DNA of 64,000 bases from Dactylosporangium siamense. Lineage in GTDB: Bacteria > Actinomycetota > Actinomycetes > Mycobacteriales > Micromonosporaceae. How positions within the stretch are numbered: position 1 is the stretch's first letter; each line of letters starts with the position of its first letter. The notes beneath the pieces were generated by a model that saw only the letters and a program-made list of their open reading frames with translations, was not told the origin of the DNA and did no database searches. The DNA lies in the NCBI RefSeq assembly GCF_016862795.1, contig NZ_BONQ01000017.1:1-64000 (forward strand), given 5' to 3'. Made by a program: the position numbers and the translations under genes. Shown here piece after piece: positions 48,600 through 61,000 of this stretch.

Positions 48600-49891
48600 G
48601 CCACGAACCTGATCTCCGGATACCGGGCCGACGGCGCGTCGAGCAGCGGGGAGTCGATGCCGCGCAGATGCAGGTCGAAGAACGCGCCGACATACGCCCT
48701 GGCCACCGCCACCACCCGCGGGCCGTCGATCGTGCCGTAGGCGTCGGTGATCTGCGCGCCGGGCAGCGAGCCGCTGCCGCCACGGGTCCGCCGCCGTGGC
48801 GATCTTCCCGCCGTCGGTGGCGTCGATGCGGCGAGGGTCGGCACCATCAGCACCGAGTCGTGGAACGACAGGTGCCGGGCTGCGGGCATCCGCAGCTCGC
48901 GGTGCCAGCCGCGGAGATGGTCGGCGAACGCCTGCCAGCCCGGGGTGTTGCCGCCATCGGTGTCACCCGCGGCGAACAGCAGGAACGGCCGGTCCAGCCC
49001 GGCGGCGGCATCCGCGCCGTACAGCGCGCCGTCGAGGTTGAGTCCGGCGCGGATGCGCCGGTCGTCGTGCATCACCTGGGCGGCCGTGGCGCCGCCGAGC
49101 GAGTGGCCGAGGACACCGACGCGTGTCAGCTGTAGGGAGCCGCACATTCCGGCCGGGAGCCGGCGCCGCTGCACGTCGGGGTTGCCGCCGCCGTCGAGGA
49201 CCGTCAGCCGGTCCAGCACGAACCGCAGATCGGCGGATCGGACGGCGACCATCTTCGCCGCGAACGCCTCGAACTGGGCCGGGTCTTCGATCTGCGCGAC
49301 CAGCGCGGTGATCGTGTTGGGCTCCACCCGCCCGCCGGGGAACTCGACCGCCAGGGGGTCGTGGGTGTGGTCGACGGTCACCACTACGTGTCCACGGCTG
49401 GCGAGCTCCTCCACGAGTGCGGCGCTGGAGTTGCGCTCGGCGCCGAAACCGGGCGAGAACAGCACCACCGGCCAGCCGCCACGCCGCGCGGCGACCGGAG
49501 CGCCGACGTGCGCGTGCGTGCGGACCTCGGCGAGCCCCGGCAGGTCCCGTTGGACGCCGCTGACCGTCTCGGCGAGATCCCTTCCGACGGGTCCCGCCTC
49601 CGCCGGAGTCAGCCAGGGAGCGGGCGGCCCGGCCGCATGCGCGGTGGGATACCACAACTGGATCATGAGCTCCCTGGGCCGGGTGGGAGCCACCCACGGG
49701 TCGGTCCGCGACGGGTCCACCAGGTGCAGCGGCACAGACCCGATCGGGTGCGGACCGGTCGGCGCGGGCAGCCGGAACGCGGGCCTGGTGCCCCTCGACG
49801 CGGTGGCCGGCAGCGCGGTGCAGAAGGTCAGGGCGGCGCCGATGGTGGCGGCGCCCAGCAGCCGGCGGCGGGTCAAAGACAGGGGGTGCAT
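48596..49891 (-). CDS. Tat-exported PAF-acetylhydrolase-like lipase
   Basis: 431 aa from ATG 49891. The N-terminus LTRRRLLGAATIGAALTFCTALPATA is a twin-arginine signal peptide. The alpha/beta hydrolase shows GWPVVLFSPGFGAERNSSAALVEELASRGHVVVTVDHTHDP, nucleophile GVLGHSLGGATAAQ and ARHLSFHDSVLM with the catalytic His, as in the platelet-activating-factor acetylhydrolase II group. It probably cleaves short acyl esters outside the cell. A low-complexity STPPTAGRSPRRRTRGGSGS segment interrupts the C-terminal part. The gene is divergent from the ABC-FtsX operon. Confidence 0.85.
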   Translation of the reverse strand: MHPLSLTRRRLLGAATIGAALTFCTALPATASRGTRPAFRLPAPTGPHPIGSVPLHLVDPSRTDPWVAPTRPRELMIQLWYPTAHAAGPPAPWLTPAEAGPVGRDLAETVSGVQRDLPGLAEVRTHAHVGAPVAARRGGWPVVLFSPGFGAERNSSAALVEELASRGHVVVTVDHTHDPLAVEFPGGRVEPNTITALVAQIEDPAQFEAFAAKMVAVRSADLRFVLDRLTVLDGGGNPDVQRRRLPAGMCGSLQLTRVGVLGHSLGGATAAQVMHDDRRIRAGLNLDGALYGADAAAGLDRPFLLFAAGDTDGGNTPGWQAFADHLRGWHRELRMPAARHLSFHDSVLMVPTLAASTPPTAGRSPRRRTRGGSGSLPGAQITDAYGTIDGPRVVAVARAYVGAFFDLHLRGIDSPLLDAPSARYPEIRFVA

Positions 49892-50055
49892 CGCGGGTCC
49901 TCTCGCTCGGGTGCCGCCGAAGTTAGCCCTGCCGCGGTGGTCGTGTCGTCGTCCCCAGGACCGACCCGGATCCGGCCGTGTCCGACTTGAGTAGGACACC
50001 CATGGTGTGCCTGACGATGACGACGCGGCACCCGCGCGCCGCCTACCTTGCCCGC

Positions 50056-50787
50056 ATGACAACGACGCTCGCGGTCGAAGTGACCGACCTGGTGAAGGTG
50101 TATGGAACAGGCGACACCACAGTGCGCGCGCTGGACGGCGTCGGCGTCGCGTTTCCCGTCGGCGAGTTCACCGCGATCATGGGGCCGTCCGGCTCGGGCA
50201 AGTCCACGCTCATGCACTGCCTGGCAGGGCTGGACTCCGCGACGTCCGGCTCGGTCCGGCTCGGTGGCACCGAGCTGACCGGCCTGTCGGACAAGGCGTT
50301 GACGCTGCTGCGCCGGCAGCGGGTCGGGTTCGTGTTCCAGTCCTTCAACCTGCTGCCGACGTTGACCGCCGAGCAGAACATCCTGCTGCCGTTCGACCTC
50401 GCCGGGCGAAAGCCCGACCGTCGGCGGCTGGCGCAGGTGGTGTCGGTGCTTGGCCTCGGCGAGCGGCTGCGGCACACGCCGGGCCAGCTCTCCGGCGGGC
50501 AGCAGCAGCGGGTGGCGTGCGCCAGGGCGCTGCTCGGCCACCCGGACGTGATCTTCGCCGACGAGCCGACCGGCAACCTCGACTCCCGCACGGGGGCCGA
50601 CGTCCTCGACGTCCTGCGGCGCAGCGTCCGGGAGCTGGGCCAGACCGTGGTCATGGTGACGCACGATCCGGTCGCGGCCTCCTACGCGGACCGGGTGGTG
50701 ATGCTGGCCGACGGACGCATCGTCGACGAGCTGCGCCACCCCACCTCCGAGGCGGTCCTGGACCTGCTCAAGCGGTTGGGGGCCTGA
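50056..50787 (+). CDS. ABC transporter ATP-binding protein (MacB/LolD type)
   Basis: 243 aa from ATG 50056. Walker [11 protein letters not shown]-loop [17 protein letters not shown], signature [15 protein letters not shown], Walker [14 protein letters not shown] and switch His in VMVTHD are all intact. It powers the FtsX-type permease whose gene starts one base after the stop. Such pairs next to a two-component system usually act in antimicrobial peptide or cell-envelope stress resistance. Confidence 0.95.
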   Translation: MTTTLAVEVTDLVKVYGTGDTTVRALDGVGVAFPVGEFTAIMGPSGSGKSTLMHCLAGLDSATSGSVRLGGTELTGLSDKALTLLRRQRVGFVFQSFNLLPTLTAEQNILLPFDLAGRKPDRRRLAQVVSVLGLGERLRHTPGQLSGGQQQRVACARALLGHPDVIFADEPTGNLDSRTGADVLDVLRRSVRELGQTVVMVTHDPVAASYADRVVMLADGRIVDELRHPTSEAVLDLLKRLGA

Positions 50788-50788
50788 C

Positions 50789-53299
50789 ATGCGGCGCACC
50801 GCACTGGTGGGACCGCGTCCCCGGCGGCTCGTGCCCACCGCGATCGCCGTCGTGCTGGCCGTGGGGTTTGTCGCCGGCATCATGATCTTCGGGGCCGCGA
50901 CCCGTGCCGCGCTCCTGGACGAGTATGCGCGCGCGGCCCGCAACGTCGACGTCGCACTGACCGCGGCCGAGGGGACCAGACTGCCACTGTCCACAGTGGA
51001 TGACGTCGGCCGCGTCGGCGGTGTCACCGCCGTCGAGGGACGCATGGCGGAGCAGGCGCCGCTCGTCGACCGTCAAGGACGCCTCGTCACCGAGTTCGGG
51101 GCCCCCGGCCATGCCGTCGACGTCGGCGACCATCCCGAGCTGCGCCCGTTCGACCTGCGCACCGGGCAGGTGCCGCAGGCGGACGGGGAAGCGGCGCTCG
51201 ACGCCCGCACCGCCCGAAGGACCGGGTTCCGGGTCGGCGACACCGTCGCTCTCGTCGGCGCGGACGAGCAGCGGCACGAGTTCCGGCTCGTCGGGATCGT
51301 CGACATCACCGGTGTGGACGGCGGCAACACCTCCACGGTCGTGCTGACCCGGCCGGCGCTCGTGCGGCTCACCGGGGCCACCGGCTACCGGGAGGTCGTC
51401 GCCGTCGTCGCCGACGGCACCGTGCCGTCGGACGTGGTGTCCCGGGTGACCACGACGGGCAAGGTGCGCACCGGCGACCAGCTGCGCCGTGACCTGGCCC
51501 GCGAGGCGTTCGGGCAGATCGACGGGCTGCTCGTCGGCCTGCAGCTGTTCGCCGCGGTCGCGGTGCTGGTCGCCGCGCTCGTCATCGCCAACACGTTCAA
51601 CATCCTGCTCGCGCAACGCATGCGGGAGACGGCGCTGCTGCGGTGCGTCGGTGCGACCCGCGCACAGGTGTTCCGGCGGGTCGTCGCCGAGGCCGCCGCG
51701 GTCGGGTTCGCCGGCGCGACGCTCGGGATCGGCGTCGGCCTCGCGATCGGGTTCGGCCTGTCCCGCGGCGCGGCGCTGCCCGGGATCGGGTTGCCCAGCG
51801 GCCGGCTGGTGGTGGGTGTCCCGCCGGTGCTGGTGGCGTTGCTCCTCGGTGTCGTCCTGACGATCGTGTCGGCGCTGGTGCCGGCGGTCCGGGCGACCCG
51901 GGTGCCACCGATCGCGGCACTGCGCGTCACCCCACTCGGCGGTGGCGGAGGCCGGCGTGGACGGGTTGTGCTCGTCGTGGTCGCGGCCGTGCTCGTCCTC
52001 GGCGGGGCGGCCCTGACCATGGTCGGGTTGCGCACCGGCGACCCCCAGACGGCGATGGCGATCGTCATGGCCGGCGGCTCATGCGTGTTCCTGGCGGTGC
52101 TGCTGCTGTCGCCGCTGTTCATCGGCCCGCTGGTGTCGGCGCTCGGATGGCTGCCCGGCCTGTTCGTCGGCGTACCGGTCCGCCTGGCCGCCGCCAACGC
52201 CCGGCGCAACCCTGGGCGCACGGCGGCGACGACGGCCGCGCTGCTCGTCGGGGTCGCGTTGATGGCCGGCGGCAGCACCATCGCCGCCACCGTCAACCGC
52301 ACCGCCGAGGCCCAGCTCAACCTCGCGTTCCCCGTCGACTACCTACTCACGCCGGCGGTCACCAGCGGCGACCGCACGGCGACGGTCCCGCCGTCGGTCA
52401 CCGCCGGGCTGCGCACCGACCCGACGTTCGAGCTCGTCGCGGCGGTCAGGCACGACACCGCCAAGACGTCCAGCGGGGCGCTGCGCGTCGGGACCATCGA
52501 CGAGGCGGCGATCGGCACGGCGTACCGGCCCGCGGTCACCGCCGGGCGACTGGCCGACCTGAGGCCAGGGACCGCCGTCGTGTCCAGCGGCTCCGACGTC
52601 CTCGTCGGCCGGCGCGTCGGTGACCAGCTCCGGCTGACCGGCGGCGGTGGCCGCACGATCACGGTGACGGTCGCCGCGACGGTCCAGAGCGCGACGCTCG
52701 TCGGTGACGTCGTCATCACGGGTGCCGACTTCGGGACGCTGTTCCCGGCGGCGGCGGGCGACTCGCTCGTCATGCTCCGCACCGCCACCGGTGTGTCCGC
52801 GGTGACGGCGCGCGACCGGCTCGACACCGTCCTCGCCACGCATCCGCTCGTCCAGGTCGACGACCTCGCCGAGTTCCGCGACGCACGCAACGCCGCGATC
52901 GACCAGATCGTCGCAGTGATCGCGGTCCTGCTCGCGCTGGCGCTGATCATCGCGCTCGTCGGCATCGCCAACACGCTGGCACTGTCGGTGCTGGAACGCA
53001 CCCGGGAGTCGGCGTTGCTCCGCGCGCTCGGCCTCACCCGTGGTCAGCTGCGCGCGACGCTGCTCGCCGAGGCGTTACTCATGGCGGCGGCCGGTGCCGT
53101 CGTCGGCGTCACGTTCGGCCTCGTCTACGGGTGGCTGACCGCCGACGCGGCGTTCGGCGACGTCGACACCAAGGTCGCGATCCCGGTCGGGCAGTTGGCG
53201 GCGTTCGTGGGGCTCGCCGCGCTGGCGGGCGCACTCGCCGCAGTGCTGCCGTCACGCAGAGCGGCAAACGCCGCAGTCGTCGTCGCCCTGGCCGATTGA
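50789..53299 (+). CDS. FtsX/MacB-like ABC permease
   Basis: 836 aa from ATG 50789. An N-terminal helix (LVPTAIAVVLAVGFVAGIMIFG) and outside domain (40-240) precede the first FtsX core (about 255-375; RMRETALLRCVGATRAQVFRRVVAEAAAVG). A central block with two more helices and a second outside domain leads to the last FtsX core (705-830; RTRESALLRALGLTRGQLRATLLAEALLM). This duplicated layout is the common 10-helix actinobacterial form. It exports or senses a peptide or lipid with the preceding ATPase. Confidence 0.93.
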   Translation: MRRTALVGPRPRRLVPTAIAVVLAVGFVAGIMIFGAATRAALLDEYARAARNVDVALTAAEGTRLPLSTVDDVGRVGGVTAVEGRMAEQAPLVDRQGRLVTEFGAPGHAVDVGDHPELRPFDLRTGQVPQADGEAALDARTARRTGFRVGDTVALVGADEQRHEFRLVGIVDITGVDGGNTSTVVLTRPALVRLTGATGYREVVAVVADGTVPSDVVSRVTTTGKVRTGDQLRRDLAREAFGQIDGLLVGLQLFAAVAVLVAALVIANTFNILLAQRMRETALLRCVGATRAQVFRRVVAEAAAVGFAGATLGIGVGLAIGFGLSRGAALPGIGLPSGRLVVGVPPVLVALLLGVVLTIVSALVPAVRATRVPPIAALRVTPLGGGGGRRGRVVLVVVAAVLVLGGAALTMVGLRTGDPQTAMAIVMAGGSCVFLAVLLLSPLFIGPLVSALGWLPGLFVGVPVRLAAANARRNPGRTAATTAALLVGVALMAGGSTIAATVNRTAEAQLNLAFPVDYLLTPAVTSGDRTATVPPSVTAGLRTDPTFELVAAVRHDTAKTSSGALRVGTIDEAAIGTAYRPAVTAGRLADLRPGTAVVSSGSDVLVGRRVGDQLRLTGGGGRTITVTVAATVQSATLVGDVVITGADFGTLFPAAAGDSLVMLRTATGVSAVTARDRLDTVLATHPLVQVDDLAEFRDARNAAIDQIVAVIAVLLALALIIALVGIANTLALSVLERTRESALLRALGLTRGQLRATLLAEALLMAAAGAVVGVTFGLVYGWLTADAAFGDVDTKVAIPVGQLAAFVGLAALAGALAAVLPSRRAANAAVVVALAD

Positions 53300-53308
53300 C
53301 GACCTATC

Positions 53309-55309
53309 GTGGACGACGTGTGGAACGGCGAGCACCTGCAGCGCATCAGGACCTGGCTGTTCGACGGGGGTGTCGCGGGATCCGTGCTGTATGTGACGCT
53401 GATGGAGCGCGGGCTGGAGCCTGCCGTCGTCGCCATCGGGCTCGTCATGGCGGCCGCGATGCTGGGCCGCCGCCGCTATCCGGTGACCGTCGCCTGCGTC
53501 GTCTACACGGCGGCACCGCTGCACCTGCTGTTCGACGACGCGATGCGGCTCTATGACGTGGCGGTGCTGATCTCGATGTTCGCTGTCGTCAAGTACCGGC
53601 CGCAGCTCGTCTGGGGCATCCTCGCGGGCGTCGGCGCGGCTCTCGGCGTCGTGATCGGCTCCGCTGTCGAGGCCCGCCGGACCGACAACTTCGGCACCAT
53701 CGCCTGGGTCGTCGGCGCACTGACCGTCGCCGTGTGGTTCTCCGCGTACGGCGTGAGGACCAGACGGCTGTACGTGGCGAGCCTCGAGGAGCGCGCCGCC
53801 ACACTCGAGCGCGAACGCGACCACCTGGCCCGTCTCGCCGTCGCCGACGAGCGGGCCGCGATCGCGCGGGAGCTGCACGACGTCGTCGCGCACAGCCTGA
53901 GCGTGATGATCGTGCAGGCGGACGGCGCCGGATACACCCTGGACCCGTCCGCGTCTCGCGCCCGCCAGGCGCTCGACACGATCGCCGCCACGGGCCGCGA
54001 CGCCCTCGAGGACATGCGTCGCGTCGTGAGCGTGCTGCGCGGCGCGACGCCGGGGACGGACACGTCCAGGCGCCGGGTCGGCCTCGCCGAGCTCGACCGG
54101 CTCGTCGAGCGGGCCGGCCTGCGGGTCGACCTCGACACGGTCGGCACCCCGACGGGGCTGAGCGTGGCGGAGGAGCTGACGGCGTACCGGATCGTTCAGG
54201 AGTCGCTGACCAACACCCTCCGGCACGCGGGACCTGACGCGAAGGTCACGCTGCGCCTGGAGTACACGTCCGGGCTCATCGCGATCGAAGCCACCGACGA
54301 CGGTGCCGGCCGTCCCGCTGCCGCCGCTGCAACCACGCGGGGCGGTCACGGCCTGGTGGGCATGCGGGAGCGGGTCGCGCTGCACGGCGGGACCGTGACG
54401 GCAGGTCCGCGGTTCGATGGGGGTTGGAGCGTCACGGCCACGATTCCCAGAGCACCCCGGGTCATGGCCGGAGACCACGGAGCCAGGGCAGCGGCCCAGG
54501 ATCCGCAGCCTCCCGCCGAGCATGTCGGCGTCGTCGAGCCCGGCAGCGCCGCGGCGGTTGAGCCCGGCAGCGCCGCGGCGGTTGAGCCCGGCGGTGCAGA
54601 TGGAGTTGAGCCCGGTGGTGCCGATGTAGTTGAGCGCGGCGATCTCGGCGCGGCTGACCCCAGCCGTTTCGGCAGGGTTGAGCCAGGCAGCGCCGGTGCG
54701 GGTGAGCCATGCGGCGCTGATGTGGTCGGGTCCAGTGGTGGCGGCGGAGGTGAGCCGGGCGGCGGCGTGGTCGAGGGCGCAGTCGGTCCGGACGATGTCG
54801 ACAAGGCCGAACCCGGCAGTGTCGGCATGGGCAAGGCTGGTGGTGGTGGAAACGGGCCCGGTGGACTCAGCGTGGTCGAGCCGGGCGGCGGCGGTCTGGT
54901 CGGGAGTGGTGCAGCTGTGGGCAAGGCGGGTGGTCTTGGCGTGGTCGAGCCGGGCGGCGCTGGGCTGGTCGGGAGTGGTACAGCTGTGGGCAAGGCAGGT
55001 GGTCTTGGTGTGGTCGAGCCCGGCGGCGGCGCTGGGCTGGTCGGGGGTGGTGCAGCTGTGGGCAAGGCGGGTGGTCTTGGTGTGGTCGAGCCGAGTTGCC
55101 TCGGCAAGGCTGGGCGGAGCGTCGGGGGCGGCGGTGCTGGTGTGGTCAGGCCGGGTTGCGTCGGTGGGGCCTTGCCCGGGGGTCTTGGGGTGGGCGGGTC
55201 AGGCGGCGTCGGTGGGGCTTTGCCCGGGGGTCTTGGGGTGGGTGGGTCGGGCGGTGGCGGCGTCGTCGGGGGCGGCTGGTCTGGCGTGGTCGAGGCTGGT
55301 CGCCGGTGA
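53309..55309 (+). CDS. Sensor histidine kinase (HisKA_3) with long repetitive Gly/Val/Pro tail
   Basis: 666 aa from GTG 53309, nine bases after the permease gene. Four helices (20-150), a coiled coil, then the phospho-acceptor motif ERAAIARELHDVVAHSLSVMIVQADG and ATPase motifs ESLTNTLRHAG, IEATDDGAGRP and GGHGLVGMRERVALHGG, as in NarL-system kinases. A normal kinase would end near residue 385. Here about 280 further residues follow, made of VEPGSAAA-type and GSGAAVGKAGGLGVVEPGGAGLV-type repeats, elastin-like and without predicted fold. It is partner of the response regulator whose start overlaps its stop. The tail is cytoplasmic by topology. Confidence 0.9.
   Translation: MDDVWNGEHLQRIRTWLFDGGVAGSVLYVTLMERGLEPAVVAIGLVMAAAMLGRRRYPVTVACVVYTAAPLHLLFDDAMRLYDVAVLISMFAVVKYRPQLVWGILAGVGAALGVVIGSAVEARRTDNFGTIAWVVGALTVAVWFSAYGVRTRRLYVASLEERAATLERERDHLARLAVADERAAIARELHDVVAHSLSVMIVQADGAGYTLDPSASRARQALDTIAATGRDALEDMRRVVSVLRGATPGTDTSRRRVGLAELDRLVERAGLRVDLDTVGTPTGLSVAEELTAYRIVQESLTNTLRHAGPDAKVTLRLEYTSGLIAIEATDDGAGRPAAAAATTRGGHGLVGMRERVALHGGTVTAGPRFDGGWSVTATIPRAPRVMAGDHGARAAAQDPQPPAEHVGVVEPGSAAAVEPGSAAAVEPGGADGVEPGGADVVERGDLGAADPSRFGRVEPGSAGAGEPCGADVVGSSGGGGGEPGGGVVEGAVGPDDVDKAEPGSVGMGKAGGGGNGPGGLSVVEPGGGGLVGSGAAVGKAGGLGVVEPGGAGLVGSGTAVGKAGGLGVVEPGGGAGLVGGGAAVGKAGGLGVVEPSCLGKAGRSVGGGGAGVVRPGCVGGALPGGLGVGGSGGVGGALPGGLGVGGSGGGGVVGGGWSGVVEAGRR
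54535..55260 (+). repeat. Tandem repeat arrays in the 3' third of the kinase gene
   Basis: Three repeat types are visible: about four 24-bp units (CCGGCAGCGCCGCGGCGGTTGAGC and variants, 54535-54635); three 69-72-bp units starting near 54901, 54970 and 55042; and two 48-bp units around 55158-55260. Unit lengths are multiples of three, so the frame is kept. Confidence 0.9.
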
Positions 55310-55989
55310 GTGAAACGGTGATCCGGCTCGTCATCGTCGACGATCAGGAGTTGATCCGGGCGGGCTTCCGCATGGTGTTGTCCGCGCAGGACGACATGGT
55401 TGTGGTCGGGGAGGCGGGCGACGGGGCGGAGGCGTTGCGGCTGCTGCGCCGGGTTGAGGCCGACGTGGTGGTGATGGACATCCGGATGCCGGTGATGGAC
55501 GGCATCGCGGCGACCGAGGCGTTGTGTGCGCGGCCGGGCGGGCCGCGGGTGTTGATCCTGACCACGTTCGACACGGACGAGGACGCGTTCGCGGCGTTGC
55601 AGGCGGGGGCGAGTGGGTTCCAGCTGAAGAACGCGCCGCCGGCGAGTCTGCTGGCGGCGATCCGGGCAGTTGCCGGCGGTGAGGCGATGGTGGCGCCCAG
55701 GGCGACGCGGAGTCTGCTGGACAGGTTCGCGGGGAAGTTCGTGGCGGCGCCGCCCGTGGTCGACGACCCGGACGCGTTGCGGCGGCTTGCCAGCCTCACG
55801 GACCGGGAGCGGCAGGTGCTGCTGCTCGTCGCCGAAGGGTTGTCGAACGTGGAGATCGGGGACCGGCTCAACGTGGCGGAGACGACGGTCAAGACGCACG
55901 TGGGGCGGGTGCTGACCAAGCTGGAGGTGCGCGACCGGGTGCAGGCGGTCGTGTTCGCGTATCAGATCGGTCTGGTCCGCACCGACTGA
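55306..55989 (+). CDS. NarL/LuxR-family response regulator
   Basis: 227 aa from GTG 55306, overlapping the kinase stop (GTGA). Receiver domain: IRLVIVDDQELIRAGFRMVL with acidic pair, phospho-acceptor Asp in VVVMDIRMPVMDG, TTFDTDEDAF and the Lys in FQLKNAPP. C-terminal LuxR helix-turn-helix: LTDRERQVLLLVAEGLSNVEIGDRLNVAETTVKTHVGRVLTKL. It presumably controls the adjacent ABC-FtsX genes in response to the kinase. Confidence 0.95.
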   Translation: MSETVIRLVIVDDQELIRAGFRMVLSAQDDMVVVGEAGDGAEALRLLRRVEADVVVMDIRMPVMDGIAATEALCARPGGPRVLILTTFDTDEDAFAALQAGASGFQLKNAPPASLLAAIRAVAGGEAMVAPRATRSLLDRFAGKFVAAPPVVDDPDALRRLASLTDRERQVLLLVAEGLSNVEIGDRLNVAETTVKTHVGRVLTKLEVRDRVQAVVFAYQIGLVRTD

Positions 55990-56415
55990 TGCCGGGTGAG
56001 GGCCTGCTGCCGTCGCGTCCCACGTCGCGCGAGTGGGTCGGTGGGCACGGCTCCGTGATCCGGAAGATCGAAGTCGCGGGCCGGCTGCGTGGACGGCCAG
56101 GACCGTCCTTCGATCACCCCGGGAAGATGCACCTGAACCAGCGCCGGGGCTGGGCGTTGACCCTGCGACGCCCAAGGAACATGGGCCGGGCGGTGCGGCT
56201 CAGGGTGGTCTCCGAGCAGGTCAGTCGGTGCGTCACCGGCACCGGCATCGGGGACGGGCGAGCGGGGCCCTAGGGGATCGGCCGGACCGCAGGTTGGGGA
56301 CCGGGTCGTCCTGCCGCACGAGTCGCCGCGGGCGGTTGCCCGGAAGGCTGCATGTCAAGGACATCCACCGACGGGGGAGTGGGCAGCCACGAGGACGAAG
56401 CCAGGCCGCCGGGAA
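55990..56415. other. Gap without a convincing gene
   Basis: Between the response regulator stop and the next hairpin, one 94-codon frame begins at ATG 55989 (TGATG overlap with the regulator) and ends at 56273. It has no family, many Arg/Gly residues and somewhat lower third-position GC, so I do not call it. No RNA or repeat is seen. Confidence 0.5.
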
Positions 56416-56453
56416 GCGGCGCCGCGGGGCAGGAGGGGGCCCCGCGGCGCCGC
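56416..56453 (-). terminator. Perfect 15-bp hairpin after the SGNH/ricin gene
   Basis: GCGGCGCCGCGGGGC (56416-56430) and its reverse complement (56439-56453) flank an 8-base loop, 22 bases past the stop of the minus-strand gene at 56475. Confidence 0.75.
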
Positions 56454-56474
56454 AGGAGCGACGGAAAGCAGCCG

Positions 56475-58026
<1,552 letters not shown>

Positions 58027-61000
58027 ATGTTCCGGTCCACCCGAGGTGCCAGACGGAAGGGGCGCCTCGTCGCCCTGACCGCGGGCACCACGCTTGCCGC
58101 CGCGGGCGTCGTCGTCGGTATGACGATGTCGCCGGCCTCGGCGGCCGCGACCGGCGGCGTCGGTGCGACGCTGCCCTATGTCGAGGTGCAGGCGGAGAAC
58201 GCTTCCACCAACGGCTCCGTCATCGGCCCCAGCGCCGCCTACAACACCCTCGCGGGTGAGGCGTCCTACCGCAAAGCGGTCACGCTGCAGGGCAGTGGCA
58301 AGTTCGTCGAGTTCACCGCGCCGGTGCAGACGAACTCGATGGTCTTCCGGTACAGCATCCCGGACACGGGCAACGGCTCGGTCTACACGGCGCCGATCTC
58401 GCTGTACATCAACGGCGTGCGGTCCAACAACTTCACGCTGACGAACGCGTACAGCCACTACTACAGCAGCTACCCGTTCAGCAACCAGCCGGGCAGCAAC
58501 CACCACCACTACTACGACGAGGTCAACCGGCTCTTCCCGCAGAGCTACCCGGCGGGCACGAAGTTCCGCCTGCAGGTCGACTCGGACAGCACGGCTTCGT
58601 CGTACACCATCGACCTCGCGGACTTCGAGAACGTCGCGGCACCGCTGTCGCAGCCGGCCGGCTCCGTGTCGATCACCAGCAAGGGCGCGGACCCGAACGG
58701 CGTCAACGACTCCACCTCCGCGATGAACCAGGCGATCGCCTCCGCGGGGGCGGGCGGCACGGTCTGGATCCCGCCGGGCACGTTCAAGATCCAGGGCCAC
58801 ATCGCGGTCAACAACATCACGATCAAGGGTGCCGGCATGTGGCACTCGAAGACGACCGGTGACCGGATCGGCTTCTACGGCAACTACGCGCCGACGCCGA
58901 GCACCAACGTGCACCTCTCGGACTTCTCGATCTTCGGCAACGTGCAGGAGCGCAACGACGCCGACCAGGTCAACGGCATCGGCGGCTCGCTGACGAACTC
59001 GACCGTCGACCGGGTCTGGATCGAGCACACCAAGGTCGGCGCCTGGATGGACGGGCCGTTCGACAACCTGGTGTTCAACCAGATGCGGCTGCGCAACTAC
59101 AACGCCGACGCGATCAACTTCCACAACGGCGTGACCAACTCGAAGGTCACCAACAGCCACGTCCGCAACGCGGGCGACGACGGCCTGGCCATGTGGGCCG
59201 AGCAGAACGCCGACGTGAACAACTCGTTCGACCACAACACGGTCGAGCTGCCGATCCTCGCCAACGGCATCGCGATCTACGGCGGCCACGACAACTTCGT
59301 GACCGACAACAAGGTCATCGACGCCGGCCTGAGCCAGGGTGGCGGCATCCACGTCGGGCAGCGGTTCGCCTCGACCCCGATCGGCCGCACCGACGTGCTG
59401 CGCAACACGATCATCCGGTCCGGCAACCTCGACCCGAACTGGCAGTTCGGCGTCGGCGCGCTGTGGTTCGACGCCCGCGACGGCGTCATGAACGGCCTGA
59501 CCAACGTCGACAACATCCTGATCCAGCAGAGCCCGTACGAGGCGATCCAGTTCGTCTCGGGTTCGCAGATCAACAACGTGAAGATCAACAACGCGACGAT
59601 CCAGAACACCGGCACGTTCGTGGTGCAGCTCCAGGTCGCCGGCGCGGCGACGATCACGAACAGCACCGCCACCGGTACCCAGGCATCCGCGCCGATCTAC
59701 AGCTGCGGCGTCGGCTTCAACCTGACCGACGGCGGCGGCAACTCGGGCATCTTCGGCGCGACCGGCTGCCAGATGCCGGTGCCGACGTTCCCGCCGTACC
59801 TGCCGGACAACGGCTCGAACATCAACGTCAGCCCGAGCGCCCTGGGCTTCGGCTCGGTCGCGACCGGTGGTACCAGCGCCGCACAGGCCGTCACGGTCAC
59901 CAACAGCGGCACCGCTTCGGCCCCGGTCGGCACGATCGCCGTCTCCGGTGACTTCGCGCAGACCAACACCTGCGGCAGCAGCCTCGCCGCCGGCGCGTCC
60001 TGCTCGGTCAGCGTCACGTTCAGCCCGACCGCGGCCGGCACGCGCACCGGCAACCTGAGCGTGACCGCGTCCGGCCTGACCAACACCGTCCCGCTGTCCG
60101 GCACGGGTGTCGCGCCCGGACCGGTCATCAACGCCAACCCGACGACGCTGTCCTTCGCCGGCACGGTCGTGGGCGCCTCCGCCCCCACGCAGACGGTGAC
60201 GCTCACCAACTCGGGCACCACGTCGGCCACGGTCTCCGGGGTCACCACCAGCGGCGACTACAGCCAGACCAACACCTGCGGCTCGCTGGCCGTCGGCGCG
60301 TCGTGCACGGTCACCGTGAAGTTCACCCCGACCACCTCGGGCGCCCGCACCGGCACCCTCACCGTCGCCAGCAACGCCAACAACAGCCCGGCCACGGTCG
60401 CGCTGTCCGGCAGCGGCATCGGCACCAACACCAACATCGCCCTCAACAAGACCGCCACCGCCAGCAGCCAGGTCAACGGCACGCAGGCGGCGACCACGGC
60501 CACCGACGGCAACGCCGCCACCTACTGGGAGAGCAACAACAACGCCTTCCCGCAGTGGATCCAGGTGGACCTGGGCGCGACGACCAGCATCGGCAAGGTC
60601 ACCCTGAAGCTCCCGCCGGACGCCGCCTGGGCGACCCGCCAGCAGACGCTGTCGGTCCAGGGCAGCACCGACGGCTCGAACTTCAGCACGATCGTCGGCT
60701 CCGGCCAGCAGACCTTCAACCCGGCCACGGGCAACACGGTCAACCTGACCTTCTCGGCCACCAACACCCGGTACGTCCGCGTCAACATCACCGCGAACAC
60801 CGGCTGGCCGGCCGGCCAGATCGCCGAGCTGGAGGTCTACCCGAGCGGCGGCACCACGCCGAACGTGGCCGTCCTCAGCGCCAACCCGACCAGCCTCACC
60901 TACGCCTCGCAGGCGCTGAACACCACCAGCGGCTCGCAGGCGGTCACGATCACCAACACCGGCACCGCGGCGGCCACCGTCTCCGGGGTCTCCGTCACCG

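Noticed and set aside
55989-56273. 94-codon frame overlapping the response regulator stop (TGATG)
   Set aside because: No family, unusual composition and weaker third-position GC; only the overlap speaks for it.
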